From positions 1 through 20,225 of IMG/VR virus record IMGVR_UViG_3300009159_000424: DNA of 20,225 nt. The stretch is one strand, 5' to 3'. The notes under the pieces are model-generated. The model saw nothing but the letters and a program-made list of their open reading frames with translations, did not search any database and was not told where the DNA came from. A program made the position numbers and the translations under genes. Positions 6,505-12,318 of this stretch are shown one piece after another. The stretch comes from a virus. Each line of letters opens with the position of its first letter. Position 1 is the stretch's first letter.

Positions 6505-7170
6505 ATGGCAAAGAAAGAATACGGTACAAGAAAAAAGTATCATTATATTTACAAAACAACTAATACGTTAAGTGGTAGGTATTATATAGGAATGCATTCG
6601 ACAGATAATCTTGAGGATGGTTATTTAGGATCTGGAACATACTTAAAAAGATCTATAAATAAACATGGAAAAGAAAATCATTTAATTGAGATTCTAGAAT
6701 TTTTAAATTCAAGAAGGGAATTAGCAGCAAGAGAAAAAAAAATAGTATCTCTTCAAGAAATTGCTAAAAAACAATGCATGAATCTAAAAGTTGGAGGAGA
6801 AGGAGGCTTCACAGAAGAAAATAAAATAAAGGGAAGAGTAGCAGCAAATATAGCAAGGGCACTACTCCTACAGACAGATCCTGAATTTAAAGAAAAATAC
6901 TGCAAAGCAATTAGGGAAGGTCAGAAAAGGGCAAAAGAAAGAGGAGTAAAATTTAATAACATATCACAATGCTATTCCTGGAAAGGCAAGAAACATAAAC
7001 CTGAAACTCTTGAAAAAATGAGAAATACTAGAAAAGAAAAAGATTTAGGAAAAGGAGCTGATAATTCTCAATATGGGACTTGTTGGATTACAGACGAAAC
7101 AGAAAGTAGGAAAATGGACAAAGGAGATCTAATCCCAGAAGGATGGAGATTAGGAAGAAAAATAAAATAA
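6505..7170 (+). CDS. GIY-YIG homing endonuclease, paralogue of the gene at 2602
   Basis: 221 residues. The GIY-YIG core reads YIY (14-16) and YYIG (26-29), with GYLGSGTYL after it; a candidate catalytic Glu lies in AAREKKIVS. A NUMOD3-like segment (KHKPETLEKMRNTRKEK) follows, and the C-terminal block is QYGTCWITDE...IPEGWRLGR. It is clearly related to the product at 2602 from end to end. The gene interrupts the tRNA array, lying between tRNA-Ser and tRNA-Glu, and is expected to be selfish. The better start is 6505: an overlapping frame opening at 6363 lies inside tRNA-Ser and is not a gene. Confidence 0.92.
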   Translation: MAKKEYGTRKKYHYIYKTTNTLSGRYYIGMHSTDNLEDGYLGSGTYLKRSINKHGKENHLIEILEFLNSRRELAAREKKIVSLQEIAKKQCMNLKVGGEGGFTEENKIKGRVAANIARALLLQTDPEFKEKYCKAIREGQKRAKERGVKFNNISQCYSWKGKKHKPETLEKMRNTRKEKDLGKGADNSQYGTCWITDETESRKMDKGDLIPEGWRLGRKIK

Positions 7171-7218
7171 GGGTGTGTGGGAACCCAAGAATATGTGATG
7201 AGCATATACCCATAATCT

Positions 7219-7289
7219 GGCCCGTTCGTCTAAAGGCAGGACATTTGGTTTTCGACCAAAGAAAGACGGATCGTTACCGTCACGGGCTA
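7219..7289 (+). tRNA. tRNA-Glu (anticodon TTC)
   Basis: Acceptor GGCCCGT/ACGGGCT (G1-T72 wobble), D arm GTCTAAAGGCAGGAC, anticodon stem TTTGG/CCAAA with loop TTTTCGA (TTC), T stem GACGG/CCGTC. The T loop is ATCGTTA, so position 54 is A rather than T, which is unusual. CCA is not encoded. Confidence 0.88.
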
Positions 7290-7295
7290 CAATAA

Positions 7296-7367
7296 GGGGC
7301 TATAGTATAACGGCTATTACAATGGTTTTGCAAATCATAAATTGGAGTTCGATTCTCCATAGCTCCA
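7296..7367 (+). tRNA. tRNA-Ala (anticodon TGC)
   Basis: Acceptor GGGGCTA/TAGCTCC, anticodon stem ATGGT/ATCAT with loop TTTGCAA (TGC), T arm TGGAG-TTCGATT-CTCCA, discriminator A. It follows tRNA-Glu after six bases. Confidence 0.93.
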
Positions 7368-7372
7368 CAAAA

Positions 7373-7436
7373 TCGACTATAAGAGGATTGACCAATGAGG
7401 CTAATTGGTAAGTAGTTGACAGCCTGGAAAGACAGG
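7373..7436 (+). other. Structured spacer in the tRNA array
   Basis: TCGACTA (7373-7379) pairs with TAGTTGA (7413-7419) and encloses CCAAT/ATTGG (7392-7396/7404-7408); CCTG/CAGG (7423-7426/7433-7436) follows. There is no T arm and no anticodon arm, so it is not a tRNA as it stands. It may be a decayed tRNA or a processing element. Confidence 0.4.
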
Positions 7437-7442
7437 TAATTT

Positions 7443-7514
7443 GGTCTATTTGTGTAATGGTAGCAGTACTGGCTTGTCACGTCAGAGGCGAGAGTTCGAT
7501 TCTCTCATAGACCG
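7443..7514 (+). tRNA. tRNA-Asp (anticodon GTC)
   Basis: Acceptor GGTCTAT/ATAGACC, anticodon stem CTGGC/GTCAG with loop TTGTCAC (GTC), T arm GAGAG-TTCGATT-CTCTC, discriminator G as expected for Asp. Confidence 0.94.
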
Positions 7515-7518
7515 CAAA

Positions 7519-7561
7519 CCTTGGGAGTAATTAACCTAAGGCTGAGAGGTTCGAAACTCTC
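7519..7561 (+). other. tRNA-like fragment (T-arm-like hairpin)
   Basis: CCTTGGG/CCTAAGG (7519-7525/7535-7541) forms one hairpin and GAGAG/CTCTC (7544-7548/7557-7561) a second, whose eight-base loop GTTCGAAA resembles a T loop. No matching acceptor strand is found. Probably the remains of a tRNA. Confidence 0.4.
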
Positions 7562-7565
7562 GGAA

Positions 7566-7643
7566 TGATTATGGTGTAAGGGTGCACACCACCTCTGAAT
7601 CTAAAGGAGGTAGGGGTTTAAGGTTCGACTCCTTATTAATCAG
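7566..7643 (+). tRNA. Divergent tRNA-like gene, possible Arg (TCT)
   Basis: TGATTAT pairs with TTAATCA except at position 7:66. The T arm TAAGG-TTCGACT-CCTTA is perfect, and GTGT/GCAC can form a D stem. The anticodon stem ACCTCT/GGAGGT leaves a nine-base loop GAATCTAAA with TCT at its centre. Read as a seven-base loop, the stem ends in a G-A mismatch and position 33 is A instead of the nearly universal T. Possibly tRNA-Arg, possibly non-functional. Confidence 0.5.
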
Positions 7644-7652
7644 CTAATAAAC

Positions 7653-7725
7653 TGCGTTAAAGTGTAAAGGTTGCATCCTAGTCTCATAAGCTAGGGGGGT
7701 GGTTCGAGTCCACGTTACGCTACCA
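7653..7725 (+). tRNA. tRNA with CAT anticodon, probably Met
   Basis: Anticodon stem CTAGT/GCTAG with loop CTCATAA (CAT); T loop TTCGAGT with GTGG/CCAC; the 3' end encodes ACCA, the only encoded CCA in the array. The acceptor (TGCGTTA/TTACGCT) has mismatches at 1:72 and 6:67. A 1:72 mismatch recalls initiator tRNAs, but the anticodon stem lacks their three G-C pairs, so elongator Met is more likely. Confidence 0.75.
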
Positions 7726-7797
7726 GGCCTTGTAGCTCAAAGGAGGAGCAGTTCGCTCATAACGAAAAGGTTGGGATATCATAATTCCCCAAGGCCA
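7726..7797 (+). tRNA. tRNA with CAT anticodon, probably Ile (lysidine type)
   Basis: Acceptor GGCCTTG/CAAGGCC is perfect, D stem GCTC/GAGC, anticodon loop CTCATAA (CAT), discriminator A. The GGCC...GGCCA ends resemble bacterial tRNA-Ile whose CAT is changed to read AUA. The T loop is irregular (ATCATAA). It starts on the base right after the CCA of the preceding tRNA, so one cut would define both ends. Confidence 0.75.
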
Positions 7798-7843
7798 CTA
7801 AATTTTATCCATTATGAGGTCAATTCCTTCATCTCCAATGTAG

Positions 7844-7860
7844 ATTAGCTATTAGCTAAT
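7844..7860 (+). other. Seven-pair hairpin just before a start codon
   Basis: ATTAGCT (7844-7850), loop ATT, AGCTAAT (7854-7860), followed by TT and the ATG at 7863. It may mark the 3' end of the tRNA transcript or restrict translation of the next gene. There is only a three-base T run, so it is weak as a terminator. Confidence 0.45.
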
Positions 7861-7862
7861 TT

Positions 7863-8096
7863 ATGACTCAGAAATTGAGAATTTGGAGAGTAGTCCCTAC
7901 CAGTAAGACTGGTGTTCAGGCTCCCACGTTTTTTGTTGAAACAACAGAGAACGGTAGAGAAGAAGCAGTAGCATCTGCAAACCGCCAAGCAAGACAAAGG
8001 TCAGGTTTGGGTAAGTTTAACAATTGGTATTTCGAATTAACTAAAATGAATGTCAGAGTTGACAGACATGGAAAGTATATTCGTCATCACCAATAA
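7863..8096 (+). CDS. Small basic protein, unknown function
   Basis: 77 residues with many Arg and Lys and a C-terminal RVDRHGKYIRHHQ. No signal peptide. Residues 33-48 (REEAVASANRQARQRS) look helical. The charge would suit binding to nucleic acid, but no domain is recognised. The start follows a stable hairpin with no Shine-Dalgarno sequence, which is normal for Bacteroidota hosts. It is the last gene before promoter P4. Confidence 0.75.
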   Translation: MTQKLRIWRVVPTSKTGVQAPTFFVETTENGREEAVASANRQARQRSGLGKFNNWYFELTKMNVRVDRHGKYIRHHQ

Positions 8097-8107
8097 GAAA
8101 AATATTC

Positions 8108-8139
8108 GGAGAAAGATTTGGATATCTGGATCTTTCTTC
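8108..8139 (+). terminator. Terminator-like hairpin interleaved with promoter P4
   Basis: GGAGAAAGAT (8108-8117) and ATCTTTCTTC (8130-8139) form ten pairs. The loop starts with the TTG of promoter P4. The T-rich right arm runs straight into TTCG. Confidence 0.6.
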
Positions 8140-8148
8140 GTATATTAA
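8118..8148 (+). promoter_or_regulatory. Promoter P4, TTG-N20-TATATTAA
   Basis: TTG at 8118-8120 and TATATTAA at 8141-8148, with TTCG before the box. It drives the gene block from 8176. It overlaps the preceding terminator-like hairpin. Confidence 0.78.
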
Positions 8149-8175
8149 AGTATAGAAATAAAATTAATAAAAGTT

Positions 8176-8415
8176 ATGGCAAGTTATTCAACAGACGAAG
8201 TACAGTTAGCATCTGAGTTAACTAATTATAATGCAACAAAAGAAGCAATCGTAGATGGATTAGTTAGAGAAGGGTTTCTAACCGAAGAACAGGGCACCAC
8301 AGTTAAAAACCAATATGCAGTAGCACTAGTTAAAAACAATTGGTTTGGTACTGCAATAGCAAAATTAATCAACAGAAAAGATACAACAATAATTAAATTA
8401 GTAAAAATCGTATAG
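8176..8415 (+). CDS. Small protein, unknown function
   Basis: 79 residues, MASYSTDEVQLASELTN. Mixed charge and probably helical, with a short hydrophobic C-terminus (TIIKLVKIV). No known domain. First gene after promoter P4, with start context AAAAGTTATG. Its stop is followed by TT and the next ATG (TAGTTATG), so it is likely cotranscribed with the coiled-coil gene. Confidence 0.78.
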   Translation: MASYSTDEVQLASELTNYNATKEAIVDGLVREGFLTEEQGTTVKNQYAVALVKNNWFGTAIAKLINRKDTTIIKLVKIV

Positions 8416-8417
8416 TT

Positions 8418-9329
8418 ATGAAGAATTCGTTATCAGCAAAAGGGTTATCAATGTCTCAAGCACAATCAATCTCTAATCTTTGCAATCAAAGAGCAAAAGA
8501 GATTTCTACTAAATTAGATAACATCAACAACGTAGAGAAAACTTTAGTAATAGGTACTGAAACCTATATTGAAACTCAAGGAAATCCTATTCCAGAAAAC
8601 GTAGTACAGTTACTACAAGCCAAAGCAAGATTATCTGCCACTCAAGCATTCTTGATGGAAAACATCAAAGCTAAGGATGAATTAATTAAAGATATTCAAA
8701 CTGAGAAATTCAACTATGAGGTAGAAGCTCCAATCCGTCCTACAACCATTTCAGAAAACCTTCCTTTAGAGGTAGATGGAGATTTTGGTTTAGATCAAAT
8801 GACTGCAGCCGAATATAATGAGTATTTAGAAGCAGAGGCTTATGCTTCACATATTGGTCAGTTCATTCATAAAAGAGGAACTCTAGACCGTTTAAGAGCA
8901 GAACTTCCTACCATTAAAACTTTAGAGTTTATGGATATTGAAGCAGGAAAAAGAACTCCTCTTAAAGTAACTATTCACCACACACCTGAGCAATTGCTTG
9001 CAATTCATGAAGAATTAGCAGGACTTCATAGAGGGTATGAGCAAAAAGTGAATTACTTCAAATCAAAAGCAAAGAATGCTGTTACTTCTGAGAATGCTAG
9101 AATTCAGAAAGAGAGAGGTGAAATTCAAGCAAGAGTTAATCAAGTAAACTTAGAATTAGCAAATGAGTATAAGTTGGCTTATGATAAGTGGTTAGCAGAT
9201 CAACGTAAGGCTCAACACGAGTTTGAAGAAAAACGTCAAGGTAAAATTCAAGATGCTGTTAACTTAAAAATTAATGTAGCAGAAAGATTCCAGGATGTAG
9301 TAGACGAATTCTTGAATCAATTAAAATAG
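8418..9329 (+). CDS. Predicted coiled-coil protein, unknown function
   Basis: 303 residues, soluble. Residues 10-105 and about 200-300 are long amphipathic helices rich in Gln, Lys, Glu and Ala (for example RIQKERGEIQARVNQ and RKAQHEFEEKRQGK). A central segment around 105-135 is proline-rich and acidic (EAPIRPTTISENLPLEVDGD). No catalytic motif. The size and helical plan would suit a scaffold or an assembly partner, but this is not shown. It is in the P4 operon, two bases after the preceding gene. Confidence 0.85.
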   Translation: MKNSLSAKGLSMSQAQSISNLCNQRAKEISTKLDNINNVEKTLVIGTETYIETQGNPIPENVVQLLQAKARLSATQAFLMENIKAKDELIKDIQTEKFNYEVEAPIRPTTISENLPLEVDGDFGLDQMTAAEYNEYLEAEAYASHIGQFIHKRGTLDRLRAELPTIKTLEFMDIEAGKRTPLKVTIHHTPEQLLAIHEELAGLHRGYEQKVNYFKSKAKNAVTSENARIQKERGEIQARVNQVNLELANEYKLAYDKWLADQRKAQHEFEEKRQGKIQDAVNLKINVAERFQDVVDEFLNQLK

Positions 9330-9330
9330 T

Positions 9331-9600
9331 ATGGGTCAAAAAGTTGATTGGGTATTTTGGTTTACAATAGAAAGAAGAGAAGGATGGTTTAAAAAGTTTT
9401 GGAAAACTAGAGGATCTAATGCTATGGAATTTCAAATCTATAATTATAGAATATCAATTGGTATGCCTTGGCACCCTGAAGTTATAAGAAAAGCTGATGT
9501 AAACTATCCAATGGAAGGAATTAATCATATGCTAAAGACCAATGAGCAAAATAGAATTGGAATAAAAAAATGGGGAAGATTTAGATTTATTAAAAATTAA
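9331..9600 (+). CDS. Hypothetical protein, aromatic-rich
   Basis: 89 residues with many Trp and Phe (VDWVFWFTIERREGWFKKFWKTRG). There is no true membrane segment because charged residues interrupt it. Starts one base after the previous stop. Not recognised. Confidence 0.75.
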   Translation: MGQKVDWVFWFTIERREGWFKKFWKTRGSNAMEFQIYNYRISIGMPWHPEVIRKADVNYPMEGINHMLKTNEQNRIGIKKWGRFRFIKN

Positions 9601-9615
9601 TATAAAATAATAGTT

Positions 9616-9903
9616 ATGAACGAAGTAGTAGGAATGCCAGAACCAGAATTATGTCAGGAAGCATGTGTAACCAAAACATATGACGACAGATCAGAAAAAT
9701 ACAGACCATCTAGAATGGAATGTCTAAGAGATTATGAAATAGGAATTAGATTTCTTTCAAGAGGATGTGTTATCAATGTAGGATGTAAACAAGTTGCATT
9801 TTCTACAATCAAAGAAGCAATGAACGCTTTTACTGATTACATAAATGATCCTTACGGAACAAGGCAGATTTGGGAGAAAAGATTCCAAGAAGAAGAAAAA
9901 TAG
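9616..9903 (+). CDS. Hypothetical protein with N-terminal cysteines
   Basis: 95 residues. Cysteines occur at LCQEACVTK near the start, in MECLRDYE, and in GCVINVGCKQ, so metal binding is possible though no standard motif fits. The second half (FSTIKEAMNAFTDYINDP) looks like a small alpha/beta fold. Start context AATAGTTATG. Part of the P4 operon. Not recognised. Confidence 0.75.
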   Translation: MNEVVGMPEPELCQEACVTKTYDDRSEKYRPSRMECLRDYEIGIRFLSRGCVINVGCKQVAFSTIKEAMNAFTDYINDPYGTRQIWEKRFQEEEK

Positions 9904-9905
9904 CT

Positions 9906-10070
9906 ATGAATCTCAGAGAACAGTATGCTGTGTACGAAAAAGTACCTGCACATGGTAGCGAAGAAAATGGGATAATATTAGGTCCATTTAATTCAGAAGA
10001 AGATGCTCAACAAGCTAGAAAAAAGTATGGGTATAGTAGCAGTAACTACTTTGTTGATAAAATAAAATAA
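9906..10070 (+). CDS. Small protein, 54 residues, unknown function
   Basis: The start at 9906 (MNLREQYAVYEKV), two bases after the preceding stop, is preferred over 9870, which would overlap the previous gene by 34 bases. The sequence GIILGPFNSEEDAQQARKKYG is a pattern seen in short beta-alpha modules such as SPOR-like or 'GPF...A..A' proteins. The resemblance is weak. Last gene before the second structured RNA. Confidence 0.7.
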   Translation: MNLREQYAVYEKVPAHGSEENGIILGPFNSEEDAQQARKKYGYSSSNYFVDKIK

Positions 10071-10074
10071 TTTG

Positions 10075-10394
10075 GTGCTAAGGAGGTAAGCACAAGCCGA
10101 TCCTCCAAAGCTTTATGCTGGGATAGTGGAGTCTTAAATTATAGATACATATAAAAATGACTTTTAATCATTCTATGAGACACTTAAATGGCCCCGTGCC
10201 ATTTAGACAGACACGCTTCCTTACAAACTTTCAAAACTGAGATAGAACTCAACAGCTAGACATGTTACTCCTACTGGGAGACTAAAAGTGGCTAGCAACT
10301 TTGAGACTTAGTTTTTGTCCTTGCCTTTGTGGTAAGGAAGGTCCTTGACCTTGATTTTAGCTTAGATTTAGTCTATATGCTTTACATCCCAGCA
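10075..10394 (+). ncRNA. Second structured RNA, about 320 bases, unknown class
   Basis: There is no ORF, but many helices. At the 5' end GTGCT/AGCAC (10075-10079/10089-10093) has GGAGG in its loop (10082-10086), which can pair with CCTCC (10102-10106), an H-type pseudoknot. Then TGCTGGGAT (10116-10124) pairs perfectly with ATCCCAGCA (10386-10394), enclosing 260 bases. Inside are a long hairpin 10131-10181 (GTCTT/GAGAC, ATAG/CTAT, AATGA/TCATT), TAAATGG/CCATTTA (10185-10191/10199-10205), CAAAACTGAG/CTTAGTTTTTG (10232-10241/10307-10317, one bulge) enclosing GCTAG/CTAGC and CTCC/GGAG, CCTTGCC/GGTAAGG (10319-10325/10331-10337) and AAGGTC/GACCTT (10338-10343/10347-10352). I do not recognise it as tmRNA, RNase P or a riboswitch. 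Confidence 0.7.
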
Positions 10395-10419
10395 ACATAT
10401 TTATTATAAAACATATATT

Positions 10420-10593
10420 ATGAAAAAAGAAGATTTAAAAAACCTTATTAAAGAAGCAATAACAGACCAGTTTCTTAAGAACTCAGATTTACAGCAATTA
10501 AATAAGATTGTATTTAAACTATATGATAGTGGAAAAATAGAGAAAAGTGAATATGCGTCAATCCAAACAATTTTAAAGAAATTAGATAAGTAA
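10420..10593 (+). CDS. Small helical protein, 57 residues
   Basis: Begins MKKEDLKNLIKEAITDQF and ends TILKKLDK; charged and almost wholly helical. No family recognised. It starts 25 bases after the closing helix of the structured RNA, and ATATTTATTA at 10397-10406 may serve as its promoter. It is followed by a terminator. Confidence 0.68.
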   Translation: MKKEDLKNLIKEAITDQFLKNSDLQQLNKIVFKLYDSGKIEKSEYASIQTILKKLDK

Positions 10594-10622
10594 ACTTAGA
10601 ATATTTTAAAAATAATTAACAA

Positions 10623-10648
10623 AAGGCTTGCTTCGGCAGGCTTTTTTT
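10623..10648 (+). terminator. Intrinsic terminator with UUCG loop, fused to promoter P5
   Basis: AAGGCTTGC (10623-10631), loop TTCG, GCAGGCTTT (10636-10644), then further T residues to 10648. The TTG of the next promoter (10628-10630) is inside the left arm and the T run leads into TTCG. Confidence 0.88.
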
Positions 10649-10658
10649 CGTATATTTA
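10628..10658 (+). promoter_or_regulatory. Promoter P5, TTG-N20-TATATTTA
   Basis: TTG at 10628-10630, TATATTTA at 10651-10658, TTCG before the box. Drives 10683 and the metallophosphoesterase/kinase genes. Confidence 0.82.
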
Positions 10659-10682
10659 GTTATAATTAATAAGATAAAGGTT

Positions 10683-10967
10683 ATGATAAAATCAATAATT
10701 ACCAAGGGGCATTTAATAGCCACATTAGACAATATAAGTAAAGTCAGAAAGTCTGGAACAATTCTTGAGATAACTAGAGCAGGAGCTTTTTTAGAAGGTA
10801 TTCTTTATTCTTTAGGTAAGCTATCACCAAAGGGAGGCTTTCAATATAAAAATATAGAATATATAGAAGTTGGATGGTTTGGTAAAGAGAAAGTAAAAAC
10901 AAGAGAACAAACATATATAGAATATATGATTGAAAGAATAGAAGAATTAATTGAAGAAATAGAGTAG
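10683..10967 (+). CDS. Hypothetical protein, C-terminal acidic helix
   Basis: 94 residues. The first half (LIATLDNISKVRKSGTILEITRAG) seems to be beta-rich; the end (YIEYMIERIEELIEEIE) is an acidic amphipathic helix. No signal peptide or known motif. First gene of the P5 operon, start context AAAGGTTATG, and its stop lies two bases before the phosphoesterase start (TAGTTATG). Confidence 0.75.
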   Translation: MIKSIITKGHLIATLDNISKVRKSGTILEITRAGAFLEGILYSLGKLSPKGGFQYKNIEYIEVGWFGKEKVKTREQTYIEYMIERIEELIEEIE

Positions 10968-10969
10968 TT

Positions 10970-11620
10970 ATGAAACTAACATTAGGAAAAGGACAACAGT
11001 TGTTCTTTACATCAGACACACATTACGCTCACTCAAACATTTGTAGTGCAACTACAAACTGGTCAGTGAATGATGGATATGCTCGTAAGTTTGATTCATT
11101 GGAAGATATGAACCAAAGACTAGTTGATAACATTAACAACATGGTTGGTGAAGATGATATCTTAATTCACTTAGGTGATTGGTCATTCGGAGGATTTGAT
11201 AAAGTGCAAGAATTTAGAGATAGAATTGTTTGTAAAAACATTCACTTGGTACTTGGAAATCACGATCACCACATTGAAAGAAACAAAGAAGGAATTCAAT
11301 CATTATTCTCTTCAGTACAGAACTACTTGAGATTAGAAGTAAGAAGACCAATTAATAAAGCAACAACTGAGAAGTTTATTTTCGTGTGTATGCACTATCC
11401 AATTGCGTCATGGCATGATATGAACCAAGGAGTAATTCACTTGCATGGCCACGTGCATTTACCGGCAAACCTACGAATAGCAGAGGGTAAAGCAATGGAT
11501 GTTGGAGTAGATGGAAATGAACTGGAGCCAATTTCAATGGACGAGATATTATCGATAATGAAAGATCGTCCAATTAAAAAATTAGCATTACCAAAGGATC
11601 ATCACGAAAAAAGAATTTAA
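10970..11620 (+). CDS. Calcineurin-like metallophosphoesterase
   Basis: 216 residues with all the family's metal-binding motifs in order: SDTH (Asp16, His18), HLGDW (Asp70), GNHD (96-99), MHYP (His142) and GHVH (160-163). These bind two metal ions and hydrolyse phosphate mono- or diesters. Phage members may act on nucleotides or on RNA ends, such as 2',3'-cyclic phosphates, but the sequence does not fix the substrate. In the same operon as a 5' kinase and upstream of an RNA ligase, so a part in RNA repair is reasonable (inference). Cytoplasmic; no signal peptide. Confidence 0.92.
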   Translation: MKLTLGKGQQLFFTSDTHYAHSNICSATTNWSVNDGYARKFDSLEDMNQRLVDNINNMVGEDDILIHLGDWSFGGFDKVQEFRDRIVCKNIHLVLGNHDHHIERNKEGIQSLFSSVQNYLRLEVRRPINKATTEKFIFVCMHYPIASWHDMNQGVIHLHGHVHLPANLRIAEGKAMDVGVDGNELEPISMDEILSIMKDRPIKKLALPKDHHEKRI

Positions 11621-11621
11621 T

Positions 11622-11885
11622 ATGTTAAACACAAGAGTAGAAGACAACCACTTTAATGAAGATGGTTCATTAATATCGTCACGGATTATAATTGAGGTTC
11701 CATTATCTCACGAAATGTTACAAGATTGTTATTCGTATACAGCAATGGATGCACCATCTGAAATTAAAAGAATGTTGATGGAATTTCTTGGTGATACAAT
11801 TGATGAAATCATTTTAGGTAAAAGACCTGATAATGTTGATGAACAATGGTTAAGAAGAAAACTAATAGAAGTAAAAGTAATATGA
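11622..11885 (+). CDS. Hypothetical protein between phosphoesterase and kinase
   Basis: 87 residues, acidic. The middle (EVPLSHEMLQDCYSYTA) and a helical C-terminus (EIKRMLMEFLGDTIDEIIL) show no known motif. It starts one base after the phosphoesterase stop, and its stop overlaps the kinase start (ATGA at 11882-11885), so translation is likely coupled and the product may work with them. Confidence 0.75.
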   Translation: MLNTRVEDNHFNEDGSLISSRIIIEVPLSHEMLQDCYSYTAMDAPSEIKRMLMEFLGDTIDEIILGKRPDNVDEQWLRRKLIEVKVI

Positions 11886-12283
11886 AGGAACTTTATCTAT
11901 TAAGAGGATTACCTGGATCAGGAAAATCAACATTAGCAAAATCAATAGGTGGAATGCATGTAGAAGCAGATATGTTTTTTATGGAACCATCCTTAGAATT
12001 TAGGACAGTACATACTTATAAGTTTGATCCTTCTAAATTAAAAGAAGCACATGCTTGGTGTCAAAAGACAGTTGAAGTATGTATGCTTAGGGATTTAAAA
12101 GTTGTAGTATCAAACACATTCACTCAGGAATGGGAAATGCAACCATACTATGATCTAGCAGAAAAGTACGGATACAGAGTTTATTCTTTAATTGTAGAAA
12201 ACATCCACAACGGAAAAAGCATTCATAACGTTCCAGAAGAAAGCATTAATAAAATGAGGGACAGGTTTATCGTTCGTTTATAG
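11882..12283 (+). CDS. P-loop polynucleotide-kinase-like protein (AAA_33 type)
   Basis: 133 residues from the ATG at 11882, which overlaps the previous stop; a longer reading from 11846 would overlap more and adds only a basic stretch. The Walker A motif is GLPGSGKST (9-17). VEADMFF (Asp30) supplies the Asp expected near the substrate, then VVVSNTFTQ and the HNVPEE segment common to this kinase family. It is the kinase domain only, with no 3' phosphatase domain of the T4 Pnkp kind. A role in phosphorylating 5' ends of broken RNA fits its neighbours. Other phosphotransfer on small substrates is possible. Confidence 0.85.
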   Translation: MKELYLLRGLPGSGKSTLAKSIGGMHVEADMFFMEPSLEFRTVHTYKFDPSKLKEAHAWCQKTVEVCMLRDLKVVVSNTFTQEWEMQPYYDLAEKYGYRVYSLIVENIHNGKSIHNVPEESINKMRDRFIVRL

Positions 12284-12287
12284 ATTT

Positions 12288-12311
12288 TAGTGCTATTTAT
12301 ATATAGTACTA
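12288..12311 (+). promoter_or_regulatory. Hairpin upstream of the third homing endonuclease
   Basis: TAGTGCTAT (12288-12296) and ATAGTACTA (12303-12311) form nine pairs including one G-T, with loop TTATAT. CTATTTATAT (12293-12302) covers the upper stem and loop. It ends seven bases before the ATG at 12319. Confidence 0.6.
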
Positions 12312-12318
12312 ACTATGA

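Noticed and set aside
6363-6563. 66-residue + strand ORF
   Set aside because: It lies mostly inside tRNA-Ser and overlaps the start of the endonuclease gene.
7596-7604. Amber suppressor tRNA (CTA) within the tRNA-like gene
   Set aside because: CTA can be read in the loop but gives no paired stem, and genes in this window end normally in TAG, so no recoding is implied.
10082-10086. GGAGG as a ribosome binding site
   Set aside because: No start codon and frame follow; the segment is better explained as part of a pseudoknot.
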